This document shows, piece after piece, positions 11,057 to 19,055 of a DNA stretch of 64,000 bases. The stretch covers positions 1 to 64,000 of the forward strand of contig JAFEII010000006.1 of NCBI GenBank assembly GCA_017495165.1, given 5' to 3'. The number at the start of each line of letters is the position of its first letter. Position 1 is the stretch's first letter. Made by a program: the position numbers and the translations under genes. The DNA is from Hydromonas sp. Its GTDB lineage: Bacteria; Pseudomonadota; Gammaproteobacteria; Burkholderiales; Burkholderiaceae. A model generated the notes under the pieces. The model was not told the DNA's origin. It did no database searches and saw only the letters and a program-made list of their open reading frames with translations.

Positions 11057-11902
11057 TTATTTTGCGTCCACACGCACTCGCCAATAACTGGCAAATCGCG
11101 GCAAACCGTTTTTGGTCAAACCACGGAATTTATACGTAACCACCGTACCAATCGCAGGCGGCGCGCGTCGAGTCTCATCGCTAAAACCTGTGCCAATCGA
11201 AAACTCGCGCCCATCGTCTGCGCGCACACGCAGCGCGCCCATCATGCCGGTGTATTTGCCCGTGCCGTTGATATAGCCAATCACCACCGCTTCTGCATCA
11301 GACGTTGGCTTGAGTTTATACAACACATCAACTCGCCCTGTTTGGTACGGCGCGCTGGCCAAATGCAACATTAAGCCTTCGCCGCCCGCCCGAACCACGG
11401 CATCCAAATCACGCTGAACCTGCTCGCGGGTTTGTAAGCGATATTGTTTAACCGCCCGCAAATACGGCTGCTGCGCGGCTTGCACAATTTGCGCTATTTT
11501 TGCAGCACGGCTGGCAAAATCCCCAGTCGCATTGGGCAACTCAAAAACCATGTATTTGATTTGCCGCCAATCCGCATCAACGGGCGTCGATTGGCGCACA
11601 ATCCCCACACCGCGCTCAAAACCGCCATACGCCAACCAAAGCTCGCCATCAAGCGCTTCGGGCGGCAAACCATCCACAAACCATTGCGGGGCATGGATTT
11701 GGCCGCCGCCGCGAAACCACAGGGCTTTGCCGTCCCAATACGCCCGCACACCATCGTACTTTTCGCTGATGAGATAATCTTTCACAACAACCTGAGCGGG
11801 CAGCTCTTTTGCCAACAATAAATCAGGTGCCGCCGCCGTAAAATGAGAAAACAACAACCCAAACACCACACAAAAGCTCGCAAAAAATTCCCGCACGATC
11901 AT
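11057..11902 (-). CDS. ligE: Exported ATP-dependent DNA ligase, Lig E type
   Basis: A minimal ATP-dependent DNA ligase of 281 aa. A hydrophobic N-terminal signal segment (residues 5-25, ending FTAAA) is followed by the nucleotidyltransferase domain, with adenylated Lys48 in EKYDGVR (motif I), then YMVFELP, EGLMLH (motif IV) and LYKLKP (motif V), and a short OB domain. No separate DNA-binding domain is present, as known for Lig E of Neisseria, Vibrio and Haemophilus, where a periplasmic role linked to external DNA has been proposed. The start is slightly uncertain: AAAGGGG sits too close to ATG 11902, so GTG at 11896 is an alternative. It follows the GNAT gene by five bases. Confidence 0.93.
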   Translation of the reverse strand: MIVREFFASFCVVFGLLFSHFTAAAPDLLLAKELPAQVVVKDYLISEKYDGVRAYWDGKALWFRGGGQIHAPQWFVDGLPPEALDGELWLAYGGFERGVGIVRQSTPVDADWRQIKYMVFELPNATGDFASRAAKIAQIVQAAQQPYLRAVKQYRLQTREQVQRDLDAVVRAGGEGLMLHLASAPYQTGRVDVLYKLKPTSDAEAVVIGYINGTGKYTGMMGALRVRADDGREFSIGTGFSDETRRAPPAIGTVVTYKFRGLTKNGLPRFASYWRVRVDAK

Positions 11903-11907
11903 CCCCT

Positions 11908-13062
11908 TTAAGGTTCTGAATCTTTCAATTTAAAAGGCAAATTGGCCACGCACTCAGCCAAATAACCGCTCACACCGTGCCGCTCGCGCGCCACAAAGTC
12001 TTGCACCGCCCGCATAAAACCCGCATCAGCCAGCCAATGCAGCGAGTGGGTAAAAACAGGCGCAAAGCCACGCGCCAATTTGTGCTCGCCTTGCGTACCG
12101 GGGTCAAAATAACGCAACCCCTGCGCAATCGCATACGCAATCCCTTGGTAATAACACACCTCAAAATGTAGGCAACTCACATCATACAACGCGCCCCAAT
12201 AGCGCCCATACAATGTGTGTGCGTCTTTAAAAAACAACGCAGCCGCCACGCGCTCGCCACTCTCGTGCGTGGCAACTTCAAGCACCAGTTGATGTGCCAT
12301 GGTTTGACCCAATTGTTCAAAAAACGCCAAACTCAAATACGGCTCACGCCCACGAATTTTGTATGTTGCGGCATAGCAGGCGTAAAAAAACGCCCAATCA
12401 TCGCGGGCGATATTGGCGCCCTCAATAAAGGCGCAGGAAATGGCTTGTTCTCGGACTTTGCGCTGCTCCGCACGCACCATTTTGCGGCGTTTGGTGGTTA
12501 AGTGCGCGCAAAAGTCATCAAAGTCTGCGTAACTGCGATTTTCCCACAAAAACTGCACACCAAAACGTTCTGCCAATGGCAATTGCTGAACTTGAACAAA
12601 CGCATCGCGCTGAACATCATCTAAAAACAAACCATGCCAAGACGACGCATTCAGCCGCAGCGCCAACGCCTGCACGCCTTTAAGCAAATCGCTCAACACA
12701 TCATTCAGCGCAACACCCGCCGCCAAAAAAACCCGCGCCCCAATCACAGGCGTAAACGGCACACACGTCACCAAACGCGGGTAATAATCACCACCCGCCC
12801 GCATATAAGCATCCGCCCAGCCTTGGTCAAACACGTATTCACCCTGATGGTGCGCCTTAGCAAACAGCGGCAAACACGCGATCTGCACACCATCATGGCT
12901 CAACAACACATGCTTCGCAAACCATGGCTGCTGCGGCGCAGACAGCGCCCCGCTGTCCTCAAGCGCAAGCCAAAACGCTTTGGACAAAAACGGCGAACGC
13001 TCAGACCACAAGCCAGCATCAAGCTCGCGCAGGGTTGTTAAGTAACGAATTTCAACGCTCAT
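11908..13062 (-). CDS. GNAT-fold protein, peptidogalycan biosynthesis family (COG3146-type)
   Basis: A 384-aa cytoplasmic protein of the family of FemAB/GNAT-fold N-acyltransferases annotated as peptidogalycan biosynthesis/recognition proteins. The central segment TTKRRKMVRAEQRKVREQ near 190-205 and the C-terminal HFEVCYYQGIAYAI...FDPGTQGEHKLARGF (read in two parts) are family hallmarks. The substrate is unknown. The ATG has AAGG at good spacing. The downstream ligase starts five bases after its stop, so the two are co-transcribed. Confidence 0.85.
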   Translation of the reverse strand: MSVEIRYLTTLRELDAGLWSERSPFLSKAFWLALEDSGALSAPQQPWFAKHVLLSHDGVQIACLPLFAKAHHQGEYVFDQGWADAYMRAGGDYYPRLVTCVPFTPVIGARVFLAAGVALNDVLSDLLKGVQALALRLNASSWHGLFLDDVQRDAFVQVQQLPLAERFGVQFLWENRSYADFDDFCAHLTTKRRKMVRAEQRKVREQAISCAFIEGANIARDDWAFFYACYAATYKIRGREPYLSLAFFEQLGQTMAHQLVLEVATHESGERVAAALFFKDAHTLYGRYWGALYDVSCLHFEVCYYQGIAYAIAQGLRYFDPGTQGEHKLARGFAPVFTHSLHWLADAGFMRAVQDFVARERHGVSGYLAECVANLPFKLKDSEP

Positions 13063-13143
13063 AAATGCCTTTTGTTTGAGGTTACCGATAACGTTGCGTG
13101 CCCAAGCATTGTAAAAATACGCTTTATCTATTTATTTGCTTCA

Positions 13144-13396
13144 GGGAATCTCTAAAAATTCAAAGTACCGTCATTCCCGCGAAGGGTAAAAGCACTGCTT
13201 TTGGTAGCCCATCATTTCAGTAAAAAGCAAGGGCGGGAATCCAGGCCAAATGCGCAGCATTTGAACAGCGTTCAATTAAATCAACCACTTAGGCGTACTG
13301 TGTACGCCGTCTGGATTCCCGCCTTCGCGGGAATGACGAAGTTTATTGGCGAAACATCACGAAAATAAGCAATTATTTCAATTTTTAGAGGTTTCC
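13144..13396. mobile_element. Non-coding MITE-like element, 253 bp
   Basis: The ends form terminal inverted repeats of about 20 bp (GGGAATCTCTAAAAATT at the left, with the complement of GGAAACCTCTAAAAATT at the right). The 4-bp direct repeat TTCA at 13140-13143 and 13397-13400 looks like a target duplication. Inside, GTCATTCCCGCGAAGG (13170-13185) has a perfect inverted copy at 13322-13337, and GGCGGGAATCCAG (13232-13244) has one at 13311-13323, so the whole element can fold into a long hairpin. It has no ORF and accounts for most of the 346-base gap between prfC and the GNAT gene. The parent transposon family is not assigned. Confidence 0.8.
13315..13334. repeat. dRS3-like 20-bp inverted repeat within the MITE
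   Basis: ATTCCCGCCTTCGCGGGAAT fits the pattern ATTCCC-N8-GGGAAT known for the Neisseria dRS3 repeat, a phage-integration target in that genus. Here it is part of the larger hairpin, so common descent with dRS3 is only a possibility. Confidence 0.55.
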
Positions 13397-13408
13397 TTCA
13401 GCCTAAAA

Positions 13409-15022
13409 TCAGTCCAAACTCAAATTCGCCGAATGCTCACGAATTTTATGAAACACGATTTCAGGCCAGCGTTTCTCTGCCAGCTCAAGCGTCACGCGAT
13501 GTCCAGCCAAATAGGTCAAATTACCCGCCGCGTCAATTGCCAATGCATTGACTTCGGTTTTTTCAAACTCATTGAGTTTGGCGCGGTCATCCGAGCCTAT
13601 CCAGCGGGCAGTATAAATACTCGAGCCTTCAAACATCACATCCACACCGTATTCAGACATCAATCGATGCGCGACCACATCAAATTGCAGCACGCCAACC
13701 GCGCCCAAAATAATATCTGCGCCGTTCATAGGGTTAAATACCTGTACCGCACCTTCTTCACCCAACTGTTGAAGACCTTTTTGCAACTGCTTGATTTTAA
13801 GTGGGTTTTTAATTCGAGCCACACGGAACAATTCGGGCGCAAAAAATGGAATGCCTGTAAACGCGAGCTTTTCGCCTTCGGAGAACGTGTCGCCAATTTG
13901 AATGTTGCCGTGATTGGGAATCCCAATAATGTCACCTGCCACCGCTTGCTCCACAATCTCGCGGTCATGCGCCATAAAAGTGACAACCGAGTTGGCCGCG
14001 ACGTCACGATTCAAGCGCAAGTGCCGCATTTTCATGCCGCGTTCAAAAGTGCCTGAACAAACGCGCAAAAACGCAATGCGGTCGCGGTGTTTGGGATCCA
14101 TATTGGCTTGAATTTTAAAGACAAATCCTGAGAATTTTTCTTCGTCAGGCGCAACGTCGCGCACGGTGGCATTGCGCACAGTTGGCGCTGGCGCCCAATC
14201 AATCAGGGCATCAAGGATTTCACGCACGCCAAAATTATTAATCGCTGAGCCAAAAAACACAGGGGTCAAAGTGCCCGCCAAAAAATCCGCCACATTAAAC
14301 GGCGGCAGCACACCGCGCACCAACTCAATTTCTGTGCGCAATTGCGCCATTTCAGAAGGAAACAGCTCATTTAAACGCGGGTTGTCAATGCCTTTGATGA
14401 CCTCTACATCCAATGTCATTTTTTCGCCACCCGCCTCAAACAATAAAACCTCATCGCGCAGCAAGTGGTATACACCGCGAAAGTGTTTGCCCATACCGAT
14501 TGGCCACGTGATTGGCGCGCATTGGATGTTCAGCATGCGCTCCACTTCATCAAGCAAGTCAAGCGATTCGCGCACCTCGCGGTCATACTTGTTCATAAAG
14601 GTCACAATTGGCGTGTTGCGCAAGCGGCAAACATCAAGCAGCTTGATGGTCTGCGCCTCAACCCCTTTAGCCCCGTCAATCACCATTAAACCCGAGTCAA
14701 CTGCGGTTAATACGCGGTAAGTATCTTCTGAGAAGTCTTGGTGGCCGGGCGTGTCGAGCAAATTAACGGTGTGCGCTTTGTATTCAAACTGCATCACGGA
14801 ACTGGCCACAGAAATACCGCGCTGCTTCTCGATTTCCATCCAATCCGATGTGGCGAATTTGCCAGTTTTTTTGCCTTTAACGGTACCTGCTTGCAAAATA
14901 GCACCAGAAAACAGCAATAATTTTTCTGTCAGCGTGGTTTTACCTGCATCGGGATGGGAAATAATCGCAAATGTGCGGCGATGAGCGACTTCGTGAGCCA
15001 GTTGGGTTTGGGGAATTGACAT
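13409..15022 (-). CDS. prfC: Peptide chain release factor 3
   Basis: A translational GTPase that recycles RF1/RF2 from the ribosome. The 537-aa product has the P-loop in [13 protein letters not shown] near residue 25, switch [16 protein letters not shown] near 90, NKYDRE near 140 for guanine recognition, and the RF3-specific C-terminal domains. The ATG at 15022 was preferred to the TTG just before it; AGGTG lies four bases upstream. The MITE begins a dozen bases behind the stop codon and may act as its terminator. Confidence 0.97.
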   Translation of the reverse strand: MSIPQTQLAHEVAHRRTFAIISHPDAGKTTLTEKLLLFSGAILQAGTVKGKKTGKFATSDWMEIEKQRGISVASSVMQFEYKAHTVNLLDTPGHQDFSEDTYRVLTAVDSGLMVIDGAKGVEAQTIKLLDVCRLRNTPIVTFMNKYDREVRESLDLLDEVERMLNIQCAPITWPIGMGKHFRGVYHLLRDEVLLFEAGGEKMTLDVEVIKGIDNPRLNELFPSEMAQLRTEIELVRGVLPPFNVADFLAGTLTPVFFGSAINNFGVREILDALIDWAPAPTVRNATVRDVAPDEEKFSGFVFKIQANMDPKHRDRIAFLRVCSGTFERGMKMRHLRLNRDVAANSVVTFMAHDREIVEQAVAGDIIGIPNHGNIQIGDTFSEGEKLAFTGIPFFAPELFRVARIKNPLKIKQLQKGLQQLGEEGAVQVFNPMNGADIILGAVGVLQFDVVAHRLMSEYGVDVMFEGSSIYTARWIGSDDRAKLNEFEKTEVNALAIDAAGNLTYLAGHRVTLELAEKRWPEIVFHKIREHSANLSLD

Positions 15023-15050
15023 CAAGCACCTGAGAAAAAATGAGTAAATA

Positions 15051-15084
15051 AAAACCCGCCATTATAGAGCCAATAGCGGGTTTT
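15051..15084 (-). terminator. Terminator of the 80-aa orphan gene
   Basis: AAAACCCGC pairs with GCGGGTTTT across a 16-base loop; on the minus strand GCGGG is followed by a T-run. It isolates the 80-aa gene from prfC. Confidence 0.75.
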
Positions 15085-15145
15085 GAGTGATTTTGTCTGT
15101 GCCATTTGGCCTAATTTTGCCCAAAAAATCGGCGCTCGCAGCACC

Positions 15146-15388
15146 TCAATGAGAGGCTTGCCTTGATTCAAAAACGGCTTTATCCCAAACAACGCTGCCT
15201 GCAACATGGGCTTTGGCACGGTTAAGCATGTTGAAAGCAAATTGGCGCACATTGTGAGTCAACTGCTGGCGCCGCGCGTAACGGGCTTCGTAAAAACGCA
15301 TGGCGGCCAATGCGTCTGAAAACGACGCATAACCTGCCATATTGATCCATGCTGGGTTTTTGTGAAGGGGTAAAGTCTGAGTTTGCAT
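15146..15388 (-). CDS. Small protein of unknown function (80 aa)
   Basis: Not recognised. The 80-aa product is rich in Ala, Arg and aromatic residues, has no signal peptide or membrane segment, and contains a likely helical stretch FSDALAAMRFYEARYARRQQ. Support for a real gene: AAGGAAA at good spacing before the ATG, a rho-independent terminator behind it, and a clean gap on both sides. It diverges from the S24 repressor gene, and the shared 194-base AT-rich gap holds two copies of the same operator-like inverted repeat, so it may be a target of that repressor. Confidence 0.6.
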   Translation of the reverse strand: MQTQTLPLHKNPAWINMAGYASFSDALAAMRFYEARYARRQQLTHNVRQFAFNMLNRAKAHVAGSVVWDKAVFESRQASH

Positions 15389-15450
15389 TGCAGTTTCCTT
15401 TTGAGGCCATAAGTGTTGTTGATGTACATTGTCTTTCGAATCACTGTTTT

Positions 15451-15477
15451 ATTTGTATATTTAAATTAAATACAAAT
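15451..15477. promoter_or_regulatory. Operator-like inverted repeat 1 (ATTTGTA half-sites)
   Basis: The half-sites ATTTGTAT and ATACAAAT are separated by 11 AT-only bases. The site lies about 65 bases upstream of the start codon of the 80-aa gene and shares its half-site with repeat 2 near the repressor promoter. Confidence 0.6.
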
Positions 15478-15526
15478 TGAACATTGATTGAAGTGTAATT
15501 AAAAACATTTTTCACGTCAAGTTAAT

Positions 15527-15555
15527 TTTACAAATACAGTTTAAATTTGTATAAT
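15527..15555 (+). promoter_or_regulatory. Sigma-70 promoter of the S24 repressor gene
   Basis: TTTACA (-35, one mismatch), a 17-base spacer and a perfect TATAAT (-10). The expected transcript starts about 20 bases before the ATG at 15583. Confidence 0.75.
15529..15551. promoter_or_regulatory. Operator-like inverted repeat 2, over the repressor promoter
   Basis: TACAAAT, nine bases, ATTTGTA. It covers most of the -35 to -10 interval of the repressor promoter, which fits autorepression. Its half-sites are the same 7-mer as in repeat 1, in the opposite arrangement. Confidence 0.65.
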
Positions 15556-15582
15556 TGCAAAAAAAACCCACTAAGGATTGCC

Positions 15583-16209
15583 ATGTCTTTTTCATTTAAC
15601 TTTAAAACCGCCTTAAAAGCGATTGGAAAAACCCAATCCCAACTCGCCCACGAGCTGGACGTGTCCGAAAACACCCTAAGCAACTGGCTCAACAAAGGCG
15701 TCATGCCGTCATGGGACAACCTTGAAAAATCCGCCAAGCTCTTAAACATAAGTGTGCAGACCCTGTTATTTGGCGTCAGCGATCTGGCTGAAACCTATGT
15801 GGAAGTGCCTGAATTTAACATTCGATTTTCAGCAGGCCACGGCGCCATGCTTTTTGAAGAGTCCTCAGCCACCGCGACTGCGAGCTATCGTGAGGATTGG
15901 TTTTTGAAGGAGCGATTAAACCCCAAGCGCTGCGTACGCGCGCGCGTGCAAGGCTCATCAATGCAAGGGATTTTATGGGATGGCGACATTGTTTTGATTA
16001 ATCGCGATGAAACCAGCGTGATTGACGGCAAAATTTACGCGCTGCGCATCGGCGAAGAGCTTTACATCAAGCGCTTACAAAAAATCCCAGGCGGCACGCT
16101 GAAACTGCAATCAGAAAACCCTGATTATGACGACGTAACCGTTCCCGTGAACGAAGACGTCGAAATCATTGGGCGGGTTCGCGATAAAACAGGCCGAGGC
16201 GGCCTGTAA
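15583..16209 (+). CDS. CI/LexA-like repressor: XRE helix-turn-helix plus S24 peptidase
   Basis: A self-cleaving transcriptional repressor of 208 aa. The XRE helix-turn-helix (residues 5-62, with TQSQLAHELDVSENTLSNWL) is followed by an S24/LexA peptidase domain. The serine is Ser126 in QGSSM, the lysine Lys163 in YIKRL, and a plausible Ala84-Gly85 cleavage bond lies in FSAGHG. It is not canonical LexA, whose DNA-binding domain is a different winged helix; it resembles phage CI and stress-type S24 regulators. The start follows AAGGA; an earlier in-frame start was rejected. No phage genes surround it. The likely regulon is itself and the divergent 80-aa gene, derepressed by RecA-type damage signals (inference). 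Confidence 0.92.
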   Translation: MSFSFNFKTALKAIGKTQSQLAHELDVSENTLSNWLNKGVMPSWDNLEKSAKLLNISVQTLLFGVSDLAETYVEVPEFNIRFSAGHGAMLFEESSATATASYREDWFLKERLNPKRCVRARVQGSSMQGILWDGDIVLINRDETSVIDGKIYALRIGEELYIKRLQKIPGGTLKLQSENPDYDDVTVPVNEDVEIIGRVRDKTGRGGL

Positions 16210-16242
16210 TAAACGCTAATTTAACCAGCAAACCTCACCCGT

Positions 16243-17235
16243 TTAAGGCTTCTCCACGCACAACTGCGCCAACAAAGCCACGTGCTCAGGCGCATCATTC
16301 AAGCATTCAATATAGTGATACGCCCCGCCGCCCTTATGCCCAAACACCTCTTTGAGCTCAATCGCAACCTCCTCCAGCGTCTCCAAACAATCGGCCGCAA
16401 ACCCTGGACACAGCACATCAACCCGCGCACAACCTTGTTGCGCCAGCATTTCTAACGTGGCTTGGGTCGATGGCTGCAGCCATTTTTGCGCCCCAAAACG
16501 CGACTGATACGCCAACAAAACCTCGGACTGGCTCAAACCCAACGCCTGCGTCAACAACGCGTATGTTTGCTCGCACTGCGCCTGATACGGATCACCGCGC
16601 TCAATATTGCGAATCGGCAAGCCATGAAAACTCAACAACACGCGCTCACCCGCTGCAAAATCAGGCCGCCCAACCCGAGCCCAATGCGCCTCAACGCTCG
16701 CTTTGAGCGCAGCAATATACGCAGGATGGTCAAAATACGGCGCAAGCGTTGTCACCTCTAGCGCCAATTTTTCCTGCTTTAAAACCCGCGCCAACTCATC
16801 GGTCACCGTACTCGTGGTGGTGTGCGAAAACTGCGGATACATCGGCAAAACCTGCACATGCGAATGCCCATCATTGGCAATTTGCATCAACACATCCCGC
16901 ATTGACGGCAATTGATAACGCATCGCCCAATACACGCGCGGCTTTTGGCTGGCGGCGGGCAAATCAGACAACGCTGCCTCCAGCGCCCGCGCCTGCTGCG
17001 CGGTAATTGACTTTAACGGCGCAGCATCCGCGCGCCAAACCGACAGGTATTTGGGCACCAACTTCGGTGGCCGCGTGCGCAAAATAATCCCACGCAAAAT
17101 CGGCTGCCACAACAACGCGGGAATATCAACCACACGCCGATCGCTTAAAAACTCACGCAAATACGCGGCGATGGATTCGCGGGTCGGCTCGGTTGGTGAG
17201 CCTAAATTGACCAATAAAATGGCGGGTTGATTCAT
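16243..17235 (-). CDS. hemH: Ferrochelatase
   Basis: Inserts ferrous iron into protoporphyrin IX, the last step of protoheme synthesis. The 330-aa protein begins with the family-typical AILLVNLGSPTEPT, has the metal-site His in LLSFHGLPIRN near residue 204, and the conserved Glu in PGFAADCLETLEE near 280. A ribosome site AAAGGTAAG precedes the ATG. An IS1595-type element is inserted 19 bases upstream of the start codon, so the native promoter is cut off. It converges with the S24 repressor gene. Confidence 0.97.
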   Translation of the reverse strand: MNQPAILLVNLGSPTEPTRESIAAYLREFLSDRRVVDIPALLWQPILRGIILRTRPPKLVPKYLSVWRADAAPLKSITAQQARALEAALSDLPAASQKPRVYWAMRYQLPSMRDVLMQIANDGHSHVQVLPMYPQFSHTTTSTVTDELARVLKQEKLALEVTTLAPYFDHPAYIAALKASVEAHWARVGRPDFAAGERVLLSFHGLPIRNIERGDPYQAQCEQTYALLTQALGLSQSEVLLAYQSRFGAQKWLQPSTQATLEMLAQQGCARVDVLCPGFAADCLETLEEVAIELKEVFGHKGGGAYHYIECLNDAPEHVALLAQLCVEKP

Positions 17236-17254
17236 TACTTACCTTTTTTCTTTT

Positions 17255-17280
17255 GGGAACTATATACATGACTAGCCAAG
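17255..17280 (+). repeat. Left terminal inverted repeat of the IS1595-type element
   Basis: Begins GGGAACTATATACATGACTA. It is preceded directly by the target duplication TTTCTTTT (17247-17254). A subterminal GACTAGCC (17270-17277) is echoed inverted at 17321-17328. Confidence 0.9.
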
Positions 17281-17290
17281 TAGTTGTTAA
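17261..17290 (-). promoter_or_regulatory. Possible outward promoter in the IS end, reading into hemH
   Basis: On the minus strand TTAACA (five of six to TTGACA), an 18-base spacer and TATATA are correctly spaced, pointing at hemH, with the expected start about 20 bases before its ribosome site. The -35 touches the end of the RhuM terminator. The match is moderate and the -10 is imperfect. Confidence 0.4.
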
Positions 17291-17317
17291 AAAGCGCACA
17301 GTTAGGTGTGCTTTTTT
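17289..17317 (-). terminator. Terminator of the RhuM passenger gene
   Basis: The stem GCACAC/GTGCGC (one G-U pair) on the minus strand is followed by five T. It stops RhuM transcription before hemH. Confidence 0.7.
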
Positions 17318-17322
17318 GTCGG

Positions 17323-18447
17323 CTAGTCTATTAAAATATCATCATATTCACCTGCTGCAAGGGACTCTTCATCATATTCAATGCCTAACGCTTCTATTTT
17401 TATGCGTTTTTTATAAAGCCCCAACTCTTGTTTTGCGTGTCTTATTGCCTCATCCTTGATAAAGTCTTCATACCCGCCAAACACAGGATAGTCATTTAAC
17501 TCCAACAACCTGTCGAGTTGCTTGTGCAACGACTCCATTGTCATTTCTTTTTTCGCTAACGCCGTTGATTCTGCATAAAGCAAAAACTGTTCAGATAACA
17601 AATGCAACCTGTACAACTCTTCGTGTCTTAAATAGTTTTTACCTATTTCCACTTCTTTTGCTGTTGGAAAGTCGCCTTTAATAGTTTGAAGCCCCATTTT
17701 ATCGTCAAGATAATTCGCTCTGTCCATAATCAATTTCGAGCTAGTCATGCCAGTCACGGCATGGTGAAATTTGTCTTGCAGTAGTGCATAAAAACTTCTA
17801 AATTGTTTTGACTTTGGGTCGTAATCGGAAGAGCTTATTTTGAAACATTCCCTAACTTTTGCGTAAACCTGTTTTTCTTCAGACCGCAGTGCTCGTATTT
17901 CAGCGGCTAGTTTATTAAGCTTTTCGGGGGATTCTCGAAGAGCTTTTTCATTGATAACATACCCTTGCTCAATGAAAGTTCTTAGCGTTTGGGTTGCCCA
18001 TTGACGGAATTTTATAGCTCGTTTTGCATTAACTCTATAGCCTACTGATAAGACAACATCTAAGTTGTAATGAGGCACATCCTCTAGAACAACTGAACGA
18101 CCGCCCTCATTTTGAACTAGGGTAATTTTTACCCTAGTTGAATTTTCATCAAGTTCACCGTCATTATAAATGCTTTGAATGTATTTTCTAGTATCTGAGA
18201 TGTCAGCATCAAAAAGGTCTGCAATGTTTTGAGCCGTTGCCCAAATAGCCTGCTCTCCATTGTCAAACCGAAAATTAAGTTCCTTTCCATCGCTATGGTA
18301 TGCCAGCGTATTGTTATTGGCTTCGATAATTGCTGGCATTGTCGATTCGGGTTTTACAGTGGGGGACTTTCCTAAAACAGAGTCAACAACGCTATCAAAA
18401 TCAGCATTAATTGGTTTAATTACACCATCGTTTTTTTCATTAGGCAT
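17323..18447 (-). CDS. RhuM-family protein, transposon passenger
   Basis: A 374-aa protein of the virulence RhuM family, first named from Salmonella pathogenicity island 3; its biochemical role is unknown. The hallmark segment YNLDVVLSVGYRVNAKRAIK at about 127-146 is followed by FRQWATQTLRTFIEQGYVIN, and the C-terminal half has the family pattern SSDYDPKSKQF...FHHAVTG...IGKNYLRHEEL. A poorly conserved, polar N-terminus of about 55 residues comes first. The start codon overlaps the end of the transposase frame by eight bases, as expected of a co-translated passenger. A+T content is visibly higher than in the neighbours. Confidence 0.85.
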   Translation of the reverse strand: MPNEKNDGVIKPINADFDSVVDSVLGKSPTVKPESTMPAIIEANNNTLAYHSDGKELNFRFDNGEQAIWATAQNIADLFDADISDTRKYIQSIYNDGELDENSTRVKITLVQNEGGRSVVLEDVPHYNLDVVLSVGYRVNAKRAIKFRQWATQTLRTFIEQGYVINEKALRESPEKLNKLAAEIRALRSEEKQVYAKVRECFKISSSDYDPKSKQFRSFYALLQDKFHHAVTGMTSSKLIMDRANYLDDKMGLQTIKGDFPTAKEVEIGKNYLRHEELYRLHLLSEQFLLYAESTALAKKEMTMESLHKQLDRLLELNDYPVFGGYEDFIKDEAIRHAKQELGLYKKRIKIEALGIEYDEESLAAGEYDDILID

Positions 18448-19010
18448 TGATTAACCCCTTATATGTTAAGCGTTTATTGTTCATTTTAGAAACTGTCTCT
18501 TCGATAAAACCCATAGTGCCAACTTTGGCCGTGTTGTGACGGAATGCAAATTCATTGATATAGCGGTGCAAGTGTTTAAAGCTCATGTAGTGGAAAACAC
18601 CATAGTAGCCACGTTTTAACAAAGCCCAAAAGCTTTCAATGCCGTTCGTGTGGACTTTATCACGCACATATTCAACAACAGAGTGATTGACCGTATTGTA
18701 ATTATAGCCAGTCAAGCCTTTGTATGCTTTGAAATTGTCTGTATGAACATTTGCGCCTTGCGCGACGTTTTCACCGATAAAACCTTTTAATGTTTGAGCT
18801 GTAGTATCAAACGCCTTTTGACCGATAACAGCACCGTTACGTTGTTTCATACCGATAACGATAGATTTGCCTACCGCACCGCGACCAGAGTTGAGTTTTT
18901 TATGGGCATGTTTATTCTTCTCTTTTGCCACCGATGTACGTTTCGTCAACTTCAACATCGCCATCTAACTTGTTGTCATCATCCGATTGTGCTGCCAACC
19001 AAGATTCACG
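18440..19010 (-). pseudogene. IS1595-family transposase, N-terminally deleted and frameshifted
   Basis: The remnant carries the ISXO2-like DDE domain. The first catalytic Asp lies in DGDVEVDETYIGG (minus strand near 18925-18965), in a different frame from the rest, because the run after GGC has one A too many. The second Asp is in VHTDNFKAYKG, and the last part has TNGIESFWALLKRGYYG and RYINEFAFRHN. The reading stretch ARESWLAAQS just before the first Asp abuts the right end, so roughly 100 N-terminal residues including the zinc-ribbon part are gone. An ATG-initiated ORF at 18964 is a frame artefact for its first dozen residues. Confidence 0.88.
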
Positions 19011-19029
19011 GGCTGGCTAGCCAAGTTAT

Positions 19030-19055
19030 TTTGGCTAGTTATGTATATAGCCCCC
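19030..19055 (-). repeat. Right terminal inverted repeat of the IS1595-type element
   Basis: Read outward-in it begins GGGGGCTATATACATAACTA. It is followed directly by the second copy of the target duplication TTTCTTTT (19056-19063). Confidence 0.9.

Larger units (their letters stand above)
17255..19055. mobile_element. IS1595-type transposon carrying a RhuM passenger gene (1801 bp)
   Basis: Both ends carry a 26-bp terminal inverted repeat (17255-17280 and 19030-19055, 22 of 26 identical; core CTATATACAT-R-ACTAGCCAA). An exact 8-bp duplication TTTCTTTT flanks it at 17247-17254 and 19056-19063, the length known for the IS1595 family. It contains a decayed DDE transposase and, in the same direction with an 8-base overlap, an intact RhuM gene followed by a terminator. 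IS1595-type elements with passenger genes are established; this copy looks non-autonomous because the transposase has lost its N-terminus and is frameshifted. Confidence 0.93.

Noticed and set aside
13346-14056. 236-aa plus-strand ORF opposite the end of prfC
   Set aside because: It overlaps the RF3 coding region and MITE border, has no recognisable domain and no start signals.
15583-16209. Canonical lexA
   Set aside because: The peptidase half is LexA-like, but the DNA-binding half is an XRE helix-turn-helix rather than the LexA winged helix, so it is called a CI-like S24 repressor.
15146-16209. Prophage remnant around the S24 repressor
   Set aside because: No integrase, Cro/CII, replication or structural phage gene lies near; prfC and hemH are ordinary chromosomal genes.
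18440-18964. Intact 174-aa transposase starting at ATG 18964
   Set aside because: The first dozen residues come from the wrong frame over the VDETYIGG catalytic motif, so the ATG-initiated frame is an artefact of a frameshift.
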